The position numbers were made by a program, and so were the translations under genes. This document shows positions 1 through 6,881 of a stretch of 6,969 bases of DNA, one piece after another. The notes below the pieces were generated by a model that was not told the DNA's origin, did not search any database, and saw nothing but the letters and a program-made list of their open reading frames with translations. Source of the DNA: Thermoplasmata archaeon (GTDB taxonomy: Archaea > Thermoplasmatota > Thermoplasmata > Thermoplasmatales > Thermoplasmataceae); NCBI GenBank assembly GCA_021835185.1, contig JAKBQO010000075.1, positions 1-6,969 of the forward strand. The letters are read 5' to 3'. Position 1 is the stretch's first letter, and each line of letters begins with the position of its first letter.

Positions 1-1254
1 AGCATAATAGGTGCAATCATAGAGATGGTATTGCTCATTCCATTGTACTTTAATATGGCTCCATCTGGATTCTTCTTTATAGACCATATCACATATATAT
101 TCATTTTAATGGTAAGTTCAGTATATCTTATGTCCCTGATATATTCCGTGAAATATGTGCATAACATAAAGAATAAAGGGATTTCAGAAAACGTTTATTA
201 CATGCTTATGGGATTCTTTTATGTTGCAATGGAATTTGCACTCATGGTAAATAATTACGGATTTATGTGGGTGGGGATAGAGACAACAACAATATCCTCT
301 GCATTGCTTCTTATCACTGAAAAATCAGATATTTCACTTGAAGCCACATGGAGATATATTATTATTGTATCCGCAGGCGTCACATTTGCGTTTATATCTG
401 TAATACTTATTTATTATTCATTTGGAACGCTTACAATTACAACCATATTAGCCTATGGGGCAAAGGATACAATAGCTGTAAGGCTTGCAGTTGCCATAGC
501 CCTCGTTGGGTTCGGTACAAAGGTAGGCGTATTTCCGGTACATACATGGCTTCCCGATGCCCATAGCGAAGCCCCGGCACCTGTCAGTGCAATGTTTTCA
601 GGTGTGCTGTTGCCCGTTGCTCTTTATGTATTATACAGGATTTATGAAATATTTCCCATGAGGGAACTCTTTGTATGGGCTGGAACAATATCGGTACTGT
701 TTGCAGCTATATTCCTTGGATACCAGAAAAATTACAAGAGGATGTTTGCCTATTCTACAATGGAAAATATGAATATAGCGTTGATAGGTTTCAGTACTTT
801 TACAATAACCGGGCTTATAGGTTCACTTCTCCTGCTGCTTGCCCATAGTTTTGGCAAAGCGGGGGCTTTCTATTCATCCGGAAATGTATATGAAATGTCT
901 GGAACAAAATCAATCGATGGCGTATCAGGATTAATAAGGAACAGATCCAGTGCAGCTTCCATGCTTTTATCATCCTTTGCAGTAACCGGAACTCCTCCCT
1001 TCGGAACGTTCTTCGGTGAGTTCCTCATACTGTATTCCGTGTTTACAATCCACTTCTATGCCCAGTTTGTCATAATAGTTTTATCATTATTCCTGGCATT
1101 TGTATCAATTAATTTTAATGTTTCAAAAATGATTTTCAGGGGAAAATCTGAGTACAGCCAGTCTGGAATTAATACGGCCTTGCCACTCATAGCCGCCATA
1201 TTGTCAATATTTATTGGAGTGGTATTTCTGGTGGTGTATCATGCAATATTATAA
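1..1254 (+). CDS. HyfF-like antiporter-type membrane subunit, 5' partial
   Basis: Integral membrane subunit of the NuoL/M/N (Proton_antipo_M) family, closest in character to HyfF of hydrogenase-4-type complexes; it would form an ion-translocating channel in the membrane arm. The frame is open to the left edge (codon 1 starts at base 1), with no start codon before the internal ATG at 25. HyfF proteins are usually about 480-530 residues and only 417 codons are present, so I infer that some tens of N-terminal residues lie outside. Counting from the ATG at 25, the protein is a series of hydrophobic segments with the family's ionisable residues: Glu86 in VGIETTT (TM5 position), Lys166 in GFGTKVGVFP (TM7), Lys238 in the NYKRMFAYSTMEN stretch (TM8), His274/Lys278 in LAHSFGKAG, and Glu332 in FFGEF (TM12). 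The proton path therefore looks intact. Its stop overlaps the next gene by 14 bases, implying one operon. HyfF rather than NuoN is favoured by the GIETTT..SALL stretch and by the neighbours. Confidence 0.9.
   Translation, partial: SIIGAIIEMVLLIPLYFNMAPSGFFFIDHITYIFILMVSSVYLMSLIYSVKYVHNIKNKGISENVYYMLMGFFYVAMEFALMVNNYGFMWVGIETTTISSALLLITEKSDISLEATWRYIIIVSAGVTFAFISVILIYYSFGTLTITTILAYGAKDTIAVRLAVAIALVGFGTKVGVFPVHTWLPDAHSEAPAPVSAMFSGVLLPVALYVLYRIYEIFPMRELFVWAGTISVLFAAIFLGYQKNYKRMFAYSTMENMNIALIGFSTFTITGLIGSLLLLLAHSFGKAGAFYSSGNVYEMSGTKSIDGVSGLIRNRSSAASMLLSSFAVTGTPPFGTFFGEFLILYSVFTIHFYAQFVIIVLSLFLAFVSINFNVSKMIFRGKSEYSQSGINTALPLIAAILSIFIGVVFLVVYHAIL
1230..1236 (+). promoter_or_regulatory. Shine-Dalgarno-like site that decides the large-subunit start
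   Basis: GGTGGTG differs at one base from the archaeal consensus GGAGGTG and ends 4 bases before the ATG at 1241. The in-frame TTG at 1214 has no comparable site upstream and would add nine residues that are only the other-frame reading of the HyfF-like tail. This supports starting the large subunit at 1241. The spacing is shorter than at the next gene, so the match is moderate. Confidence 0.5.
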
Positions 1255-2395
1255 GTTTGGAGAAAGTTCAGGGCGTTATATAGGAAGGAGCAAAAACTAC
1301 GACGTATATGCCTCTTCAATAGCTCCGGCAGTTGAAAACACAGACCAATTTGCGGATAAAAATCCAGGGGAAATCTATTTTAATTATGGTCCATCGGCAG
1401 GAGGGCTCAGGGAATCAGTAAATTTCAGCCTGCTTACTCCAGGGGAAACAATAAGGGATGTGATAATACATCCTGAATACAAAAAGCGCGATTTAAAAAT
1501 TCTCGGAGACCCGGTTTCACGTGCATTGCTTAAAGTTGAGAGGATAAATGGATTCCATGCCGCATCCAATAGCATAGGATACATTCTGGCAGTGGAAGAG
1601 GCACTGGGCATCGAAAATTCTGAATTAAATGACATGAGAATAGTGGAACTTGAACTGGAGCGCATAAGGTCAAATATAGACGTTATAAAGGGCATGTGCG
1701 AATCAGCTGGATTTGCTGTTCCTGAAAAACAGCTCCTATATCTCAGGGAAGAGGTAGCACGGATTATATCCAGGGCATTCGGCCATAGATACTTTTTTTC
1801 TGTTAATGGTTTTGGAACAGTATCAGGAGATTTTTCAACAATAAAATTAAATGCCATTGAAAAACAGTTCCGTGATATTTATGATGGATTGTTATCCTCC
1901 AAGATATTCCTTGATAGGATCCAGGAAAATGGAATCGTTAAAAATGAGAATTCAACAGGGCCAGCCGCCAGGGCAGCCGGATTTAAATTTGATGCAAGAA
2001 AAGATTCAAAATCGCTGGATTATAGAAATTTTACACCGGTAACAGAATCTGGAGCAGACTCGTTCTCCCGGTTAGTTGTAAGATCAGAAGAGGTATTTGA
2101 AGCGATAAATATTATAGATTCATATGGCGTTAAGAATATTAAAACACGGACAAAAAATGAATTAACAGGTTCAGGGAAGGGGTCTGCCCGTATAGAATCC
2201 CCTGCAGGCGATATTTTTTATTATGTAAATATAGAAAATGGGAAATTAAATGATATCCAGATGGTTTCGCCTTCATACCTTAATTTAAGGCTGTTCAGGG
2301 AAGCTTTGAAAAATAACAATATATTCACAGATTTCTTCTTTGTGTGGGAAAGTTTTGGCATATGGATTTCTGAACTGGAGGTGAATTTTATATGA
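1241..2395 (+). CDS. HyfG/NuoD-like large subunit lacking the NiFe ligands (Ehr-type)
   Basis: Peripheral-arm subunit related to the large subunits of group 4 NiFe hydrogenases and to NuoD (Complex1_49kDa family); 384 residues from the ATG at 1241. Family landmarks: YGPSAGG near residue 49, LKVERI 97-102, AVEEALGI 117-124, ELELERI 136-142, GPAARAAGF 240-248, RIESPAGD 317-324 and VSPSYLNL 342-349. The L1 motif, normally RICGIC, reads RINGFH (101-106). The C-terminal L2 motif, normally DPCxxC, aligns with ESFGIW (370-375). The only cysteine in the protein is Cys153, so a NiFe centre cannot be bound. The HP-type residues usual after the N-terminal GP are also replaced (GPSAGG). The 384-residue length matches a NuoD/EchE-type subunit without a fused NuoC domain. 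Both ends overlap neighbours (14 and 4 bases). I infer a structural or quinone/electron-transfer role in an Ehr-type complex; the reaction is unknown. Confidence 0.88.
   Translation: MQYYKFGESSGRYIGRSKNYDVYASSIAPAVENTDQFADKNPGEIYFNYGPSAGGLRESVNFSLLTPGETIRDVIIHPEYKKRDLKILGDPVSRALLKVERINGFHAASNSIGYILAVEEALGIENSELNDMRIVELELERIRSNIDVIKGMCESAGFAVPEKQLLYLREEVARIISRAFGHRYFFSVNGFGTVSGDFSTIKLNAIEKQFRDIYDGLLSSKIFLDRIQENGIVKNENSTGPAARAAGFKFDARKDSKSLDYRNFTPVTESGADSFSRLVVRSEEVFEAINIIDSYGVKNIKTRTKNELTGSGKGSARIESPAGDIFYYVNIENGKLNDIQMVSPSYLNLRLFREALKNNNIFTDFFFVWESFGIWISELEVNFI
2377..2383 (+). promoter_or_regulatory. Strong Shine-Dalgarno site for the small subunit
   Basis: GGAGGTG is an exact match to the archaeal ribosome binding consensus. 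It lies inside the end of the large-subunit gene, 8 bases before the ATG at 2392. It fixes that start, and it shows that internal operon genes in this genome use Shine-Dalgarno initiation. Confidence 0.8.
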
Positions 2396-2991
2396 ACTGG
2401 TTCCTCAAGGGGGTAAAAAATAGAATAAAGACGGAAGAGCTTGAGGGCTATAGGGTTGAACAGCCATCGTTCCTTGATGGGAAGAGCGATTATGATTGCC
2501 CTACAGATGCCCTGGAGAATGGGAAATGGGACATGAACAGATGTATATTCTGCAGGGAATGTGATCTAAAACCCACAGGAAAACAGACAACTTTCACAGT
2601 TAATAGGGAAACACCACACATATTTGAAAAATCCCTGTATTTATATCCTATAGATTCCGGTACATGTGGAGCCTGCAATGTTGAGTTTACAACATTATTT
2701 TCCCCGCAGTATGATACAAACAGATTTAAGATTTTTATGTCAAATACACCGAGGCATGCTGATGCACTTGTTGTTATGGGAGTGTACACAGATGGCATGG
2801 AAGCTGTTTTAAAGGAGGCTTATGATGCTATGCCTTCCCCTAAAATAGTCATAGGAATAGGGGCATGTGCACTCTCCGGAGGAATTATTGGCAGCAGGGC
2901 AATGGATAAATATGATATAGAAGTTGCAGGATGCCCACCCACACCTGCTTCTATAATAAACGCGATAATAAAGGCGAGGGGTAAAAGATGA
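2392..2991 (+). CDS. HyfI/NuoB-like iron-sulfur small subunit with N-terminal half-ferredoxin
   Basis: Small subunit of the complex I / group 4 hydrogenase superfamily (Oxidored_q6 family), 199 residues, which would carry the cluster nearest the large subunit. Residues about 85-195 are the NuoB-like domain: GTCGACN gives Cys92 and Cys95, SPQYDTNRF 104-112, TPRHADALVVMG 119-130, GIGACALSGG supplies Cys159 and GCPPTP Cys181. All four N2-type ligands are thus present. Before it, residues 30-60 contain Cys36 in DCPTDAL and CIFCREC (Cys51, 54, 57). This is the first-half CP and second-half CxxCxxC of a bacterial-type ferredoxin, enough for one [4Fe-4S] cluster. No separate HyfH/NuoI-type ferredoxin lies among these genes, so the fused segment may be the electron entry point (inference). 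The ATG overlaps the preceding stop as ATGA and follows a perfect Shine-Dalgarno site. Confidence 0.9.
   Translation: MNWFLKGVKNRIKTEELEGYRVEQPSFLDGKSDYDCPTDALENGKWDMNRCIFCRECDLKPTGKQTTFTVNRETPHIFEKSLYLYPIDSGTCGACNVEFTTLFSPQYDTNRFKIFMSNTPRHADALVVMGVYTDGMEAVLKEAYDAMPSPKIVIGIGACALSGGIIGSRAMDKYDIEVAGCPPTPASIINAIIKARGKR
2976..2982 (+). promoter_or_regulatory. Shine-Dalgarno-like site for the HyfB-like subunit
   Basis: GAGGGGT, close to the GGAGGTG consensus, ends 5 bases before the ATG at 2988. It supports that start and coupled translation with the preceding gene, whose stop overlaps it as ATGA. Confidence 0.5.
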
Positions 2992-4733
2992 TACTGTACT
3001 ATTTACCGTTAATCCTTGTATTTTTATCGGTCCTGATTTCCATAAAGTACAGGACAGCCGGATATTTGCTCACTGCCATAGCATCGGCAATGTTCTTTTT
3101 ATTCACGTTCAGGATTTATGACTATATAACATACTTTTATCTTATTGCTGCAATCGTGTGGATAATAGCCTCAGTTTTTTCCATATCATATTCAAAGAAG
3201 TATGGCAGGTGGCTGGCACCATTATTCATATTGACAATAGCTGGAATGATGCTTATACTTTATTCCCCAAATTACCTTTTATTCATAACAGGCTGGGAAA
3301 TCATGTCTATTCCTGCATATGTTACAGTAGCTGTAAACAAAAAGAATGATATGGAAGCTTATATATTCATGTTTTTCTCTGAAATCAGCACAGTTTTAAT
3401 AATTACAGCTGCTGTGATTTCATATGTTTATACCGGCACTTTAGACTTTTCAAAACTTACCAACGACACAGTATTGCTTATATTTGCCATAGGTGCAATG
3501 TCAAAAATGGGTTTAACCCCATTCATGATCAGTGAATGGCTGCCCATTGCACACGGGAGCGCCCCGGCAAATACTTCAGCAATATTCAGTGCTACAATGA
3601 CGTTAATGGGTGTATATGGCATAGTAAAAATTGCATTGCTTTCTGTAGTTTCAATAGACATAGGAATTATATTTATAATAATAGGGGTCATATCTGTCCT
3701 ATTCGGAGCATTATATGCTTATATATCGGAAAATATGAAGTCCTTAGGCGGTTTCAGCACCATAGAAAATAACGGTGCACTGATGGCAACAATAGGTTTA
3801 TTTGTAGCTGTAGACAACAGTGTGTTAAGGGAATTTATACTCATATCCATAGCTATCTTTGCCATGGCACATTCAATAGCCAAAACCGGTTTGTTTATAA
3901 CTGTCGGCCATACCGGGGTAGAATATTTCAGTGCTGTTAATGGTGAGAAAAGTACAATAAACCAGATCGGGAAGTTTTTTGCACTTTCATCCCTTTCCGG
4001 GTTGTTCCCCTCATTAGGTGGACTGGGTACCTGGATGATACTGGAATCTTTCTTCATGGGGGCTTACCTCTATGGCCCATTGGGCATAACATCCATAATA
4101 GCAGGCTCCCTTATAGCTATGGGAGAGGGCTTTGCCACTGCAGCCATGCTCAAGGTGTTTTACTTTACAGATAACCACAAGAAAACATCCGGAAAGAATC
4201 TTGAGAATTATACAATACTTGCTACGGGATTAATCCTTGTCTTTCTTTTCGCTGTATCATTCCTGTTGATCGGAAATGAATACATATCCGGAATACCGTC
4301 TGTACTGGTTTTCAAGGGATTAATGATTGAATCGCGTTTCGGGCCAGCCGATTTCGGGCTTATAACACCGCTTTACATATTTATATTCCTTCTATTATTT
4401 TCCCTGATAGTTTACCTCGTGTTCGGGAAGCCACGTGTGAGGGTTGCTAAAAGATGGAATGGAGGAATAGAACATAATGAGTATTTTAACTCATTTAACT
4501 ATTCCAACAATATAAGGCTCATACTTAAAAGGGTGCTCAGGACATCATATACCAGCGAAGATGGCGTAGAAACTGTGGATATTTTCTGGCTTGTAATGAT
4601 AAATATAGCAAAATCGTATAGAAAATTCGCCCGGCTTGTAGCCTATAAAATTATGAACAGTTCAATATCATATTATATTATCTATATGATAATAGCGTTT
4701 ATTCTGGTCATTATAATAGCCTCATTCTCATGA
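2988..4733 (+). CDS. HyfB-like antiporter-type membrane subunit
   Basis: Large polytopic membrane protein, 581 residues, of the NuoL/M/N antiporter family and most like HyfB/HycC; expected role is ion translocation in the membrane arm. Core signatures: Glu104 in TGWEIMSIPAY (TM5), Lys173 in GAMSKMGLTPF followed by EWLPIAHGSAPANTSA (TM7-8 region), and Lys251 in NMKSLGGFSTIENNG. The TM12 motif, usually GFxx[K/E], reads GGLGTWMILE, so the usual charged residue is missing and Glu353 lies a few residues later. After the core, Trp490 starts a WNGGIEHNEYF segment comparable to the W-x-CG tail of HycC/HyfB. A basic amphipathic stretch and a final transmembrane helix (about 557-580) follow, as in HyfB-type C-termini. 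The start overlaps the previous stop as ATGA. It is the last gene of the operon: a terminator-like T run and a new promoter follow. NuoL-like is the alternative name; the family is certain. Confidence 0.88.
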   Translation: MILYYLPLILVFLSVLISIKYRTAGYLLTAIASAMFFLFTFRIYDYITYFYLIAAIVWIIASVFSISYSKKYGRWLAPLFILTIAGMMLILYSPNYLLFITGWEIMSIPAYVTVAVNKKNDMEAYIFMFFSEISTVLIITAAVISYVYTGTLDFSKLTNDTVLLIFAIGAMSKMGLTPFMISEWLPIAHGSAPANTSAIFSATMTLMGVYGIVKIALLSVVSIDIGIIFIIIGVISVLFGALYAYISENMKSLGGFSTIENNGALMATIGLFVAVDNSVLREFILISIAIFAMAHSIAKTGLFITVGHTGVEYFSAVNGEKSTINQIGKFFALSSLSGLFPSLGGLGTWMILESFFMGAYLYGPLGITSIIAGSLIAMGEGFATAAMLKVFYFTDNHKKTSGKNLENYTILATGLILVFLFAVSFLLIGNEYISGIPSVLVFKGLMIESRFGPADFGLITPLYIFIFLLLFSLIVYLVFGKPRVRVAKRWNGGIEHNEYFNSFNYSNNIRLILKRVLRTSYTSEDGVETVDIFWLVMINIAKSYRKFARLVAYKIMNSSISYYIIYMIIAFILVIIIASFS

Positions 4734-4735
4734 TC

Positions 4736-4758
4736 TGTGTTGAAAGTTTCATGACACA
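4736..4758 (+). repeat. Small imperfect hairpin just after the operon
   Basis: TGTGT (4736-4740) and TGAA (4741-4744) pair with TTCA (4748-4751) and ACACA (4754-4758), with a 3-base loop and a 2-base bulge. It starts 3 bases after the stop of the HyfB-like gene. It could protect or trim the 3' end of the operon mRNA, but at nine base pairs, mostly A-T, it may be chance. Confidence 0.35.
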
Positions 4759-4762
4759 GCCG

Positions 4763-4798
4763 TCTACAGAAAACATAGATTTAATTTTTTTATGTAGA
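4763..4798 (+). repeat. 6-base inverted repeat TCTACA...TGTAGA flanking the T run
   Basis: TCTACA (4763-4768) is the exact reverse complement of TGTAGA (4793-4798), separated by 24 AT-rich bases that include the T run. The right arm ends 4 bases before the TATA box, where an archaeal regulator could act on the helicase promoter. Arms of 6 bases at this spacing can arise by chance. Confidence 0.25.
4785..4791 (+). terminator. Probable archaeal T-run terminator of the Ehr-like operon
   Basis: Seven consecutive T on the coding strand, within an AT-rich stretch about 52 bases after the last stop. Archaeal RNA polymerase terminates at such T-rich tracts without needing a hairpin. The position between the two transcription units fits; no direct proof. 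Confidence 0.45.
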
Positions 4799-4802
4799 TA
4801 GC

Positions 4803-4810
4803 TATTTAAA
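4803..4810 (+). promoter_or_regulatory. TATA box for a leaderless hel308 transcript
   Basis: TATTTAAA contains the archaeal TATA core TTTAAA and is centred about 24 bases before the ATG at 4831. Archaeal transcription starts about 24-26 bases after the TATA centre, so the RNA should begin at or within a base or two of the start codon. No Shine-Dalgarno match is present in the 20 bases before the ATG, which agrees with a leaderless mRNA. The purines just upstream (around 4796-4801) could serve as a weak BRE. Confidence 0.65.
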
Positions 4811-4830
4811 ACATACTATCATAATCCATT

Positions 4831-6876
4831 ATGAAGTTAAGTGAAATTACCCCATCGGAATTCCTGAAAGTTACAGATAACAATGATTTCACTCTATATG
4901 AACACCAGGAAGAAGCCGTTGCTAAATTAAGGGAAAATAAAAATGTGATAGTTTCCGTACCTACTGCATCCGGAAAAACCCTGATAGGGTATATTTCTAT
5001 TTACGATACTTATCTGAAAGGAAAGAAATCAATGTATATTGTTCCGCTCCGTTCACTGGCTATGGAAAAGTTCTCCGAATTGCTGTCACTGAGAAACCTT
5101 GGGGTAAAGGTTACAATGTCTATAGGCGACTACGATGTTCCACCATCATTCGTTAAAAATTACGATGTTATTATAGCTACATCGGAGAGAGCTGATTCCA
5201 TGTTGCACAGGGACCCGGATATCCTCAACTATTTCGGGCTTGTTATAATTGACGAGATACATATGATATCTGACCCTTCAAGGGGGCCACGGCTGGAAAC
5301 AGTTATATCATCATTGCTGTATCTCAATCCAGAAATCCTGTTACTAGGGCTCTCAGCAACTGTTTCCAATATTCAGGAAATTGCTGAGTGGATGAATGCA
5401 GAAACAGTTGTTTCCAATTTCAGGGCAGTTCCCCTTGAAACAGGGATAATATTCAAGGGCAATCTTATAACTGATGGTGAAAAAAAGCATCTTGGCAGGG
5501 ATGATGAAGTATCACTTATTAAGGAAAGCATAGAATCGGGCGGTCAGGCGCTGGTATTCAGGAATTCCAGGAGAAATGCTGAAAAATATGCCCAGAGTAT
5601 GGTTAATTTCTTTGATTTCCAGAACGATTTCGAGAAACTGGAAATACCTCCTGACCTTTTTAATGAAGCCCAGGCAAATATGGTTGCCCATGGTGTAATG
5701 TTCCACCATGCAGGCCTTTCAAATGACCAGCGTACCATGATTGAAAAATTATTCAAGCAGGGATACATAAAAATATTGACGGCGACACCAACACTTGCTG
5801 CAGGTGTAAACCTCCCGGCCAGGACAGTCATAATAAGGGATATTACAAGATTTTCTGATGGATACAGCAAACCAATATCAGGGATAGAAATTCAACAGAT
5901 GATAGGCAGGGCAGGAAGGCCCAAATACGATAAAAAAGGGTATGGATATATTTATGCAGCTTCACCCGGGATGCTCCGTGTAGCAGAGGGATATCTAACA
6001 GGAGAATTGGAACCTGTAATATCGAGGATGGATTCAAATAGCCTGATAAGGTTTAATGTGCTGGCTCTCATATCCTCTGGAATTGCCACGGACCTTAAGG
6101 GCATACAGGACTTTTATGGGAAAACCCTTCTCGCCGCCCAGAACGATATTGATGGTTATGAACTGGCTTTCGAAAGTGCTCTGTATTTTTTAAAGGATAA
6201 TGACTTTATTACAGAAGAAAATGATATATACAGCGCAACAAAATTTGGAAGGCTTACCTCAGACCTGTATATTGACCCTGTAAGTTCGCTTATACTGAAA
6301 AAATGCCTCGACCTGGAATTTTCGGAGGAACTGTATTTGTATTATATATCGAAGACACCTGATATGCTCACGTTCAATTACCGTGCCAGTGATTATGAAT
6401 ACCTGGAAGAATTTCTGGACAGGCATAATATATCTGATTTTAGCGAAGAATCAATGGGCGCAGCGAAAACAGCAATAATTCTGAATGAATGGATTAATGA
6501 AGTTCCTATAAATACAATAGCGGAGACATTTGGCATAGGGCCGGGAGATATTCAGGCAAAGGCATCATCTGCAGACTGGATATCGTATTCGCTTTACCGC
6601 CTTGGCAGTATGTTTGACAAGGAGAATGAGAACAATCTTTTGCATCTGAATATCAGAATAAAGGAAGGGGTAAAAGAAGAGATAATAAGGATAATAGAAA
6701 TCCCGCAGGTTGGCCGTGTCCGTGGCCGCAGGCTATATAACAATGGATTTAAATCAATAGATGATATAGCAAATGCGAGGGTAGAAGATATTTCACGGAT
6801 ATTTGGATTTTCAACCAAACTGGCTAAGGATATAATAGAAAATGCAGGTAAATTGAATAACAGGTACTACAGGTAG
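4831..6876 (+). CDS. hel308: Hel308 ATP-dependent 3'-5' DNA helicase
   Basis: Superfamily 2 Ski2-like DNA helicase of the archaeal Hel308 (Hjm, PolQ-like) family, which unwinds branched DNA at stalled replication forks. Length 681 residues, close to the usual 680-720. Motifs in order: Q-motif region LYEHQEEAV 22-30; Walker A PTASGKT 44-50 (Lys49); VPLRSLA 71-77; ATSERADSML 116-125; DEIH 141-144; LSATVSN 174-180; LVFRNSRRNA 241-250; HHAGLSNDQR 292-301; TATPTLAAGVNLPAR 317-331; QMIGRAGRP 356-364. A winged-helix part follows (about 447-491, with the KFGRLTSDLYIDP stretch), then the helical ratchet domain. A C-terminal helix-hairpin-helix begins at IPQVGRVRGRRLY (624-636), where the family's RxRAR reads RVRGR. 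All catalytic motifs are intact. The ATG at 4831 sits directly where a leaderless transcript would start. The next gene follows after 5 bases, so the two are probably co-transcribed. Confidence 0.96.
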   Translation: MKLSEITPSEFLKVTDNNDFTLYEHQEEAVAKLRENKNVIVSVPTASGKTLIGYISIYDTYLKGKKSMYIVPLRSLAMEKFSELLSLRNLGVKVTMSIGDYDVPPSFVKNYDVIIATSERADSMLHRDPDILNYFGLVIIDEIHMISDPSRGPRLETVISSLLYLNPEILLLGLSATVSNIQEIAEWMNAETVVSNFRAVPLETGIIFKGNLITDGEKKHLGRDDEVSLIKESIESGGQALVFRNSRRNAEKYAQSMVNFFDFQNDFEKLEIPPDLFNEAQANMVAHGVMFHHAGLSNDQRTMIEKLFKQGYIKILTATPTLAAGVNLPARTVIIRDITRFSDGYSKPISGIEIQQMIGRAGRPKYDKKGYGYIYAASPGMLRVAEGYLTGELEPVISRMDSNSLIRFNVLALISSGIATDLKGIQDFYGKTLLAAQNDIDGYELAFESALYFLKDNDFITEENDIYSATKFGRLTSDLYIDPVSSLILKKCLDLEFSEELYLYYISKTPDMLTFNYRASDYEYLEEFLDRHNISDFSEESMGAAKTAIILNEWINEVPINTIAETFGIGPGDIQAKASSADWISYSLYRLGSMFDKENENNLLHLNIRIKEGVKEEIIRIIEIPQVGRVRGRRLYNNGFKSIDDIANARVEDISRIFGFSTKLAKDIIENAGKLNNRYYR

Positions 6877-6881
6877 AAATA

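Noticed and set aside
25..27. ATG at 25 as the true start of the HyfF-like gene
   Set aside because: The frame is open upstream to base 1 with hydrophobic codons, no Shine-Dalgarno site is seen, and the product would be about 80-100 residues short of HyfF proteins.
1214..1240. Nine-residue N-terminal extension of the large subunit from a TTG
   Set aside because: There is no ribosome binding site before the TTG, the extra residues are just the shifted reading of the HyfF-like gene's hydrophobic tail, and the ATG at 1241 has a better site.
1384..1857. 157-codon open frame on the minus strand
   Set aside because: It lies entirely inside the large-subunit gene, whose product has clear family motifs. 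The reverse translation is Ser-rich with no recognisable domain, so it is a shadow frame.
1241..2991. Active NiFe hydrogenase large and small subunits
   Set aside because: General similarity suggests hydrogenase 4, but the NiFe cysteine ligands are absent from the large subunit, so hydrogen chemistry is not supported.
3719..4057. 112-codon minus-strand frame and other short opposite-strand frames (3428-3691, 5544-5870, 6594-6818)
   Set aside because: All sit within well-supported plus-strand genes, have no recognisable motifs, and lack upstream initiation signals.
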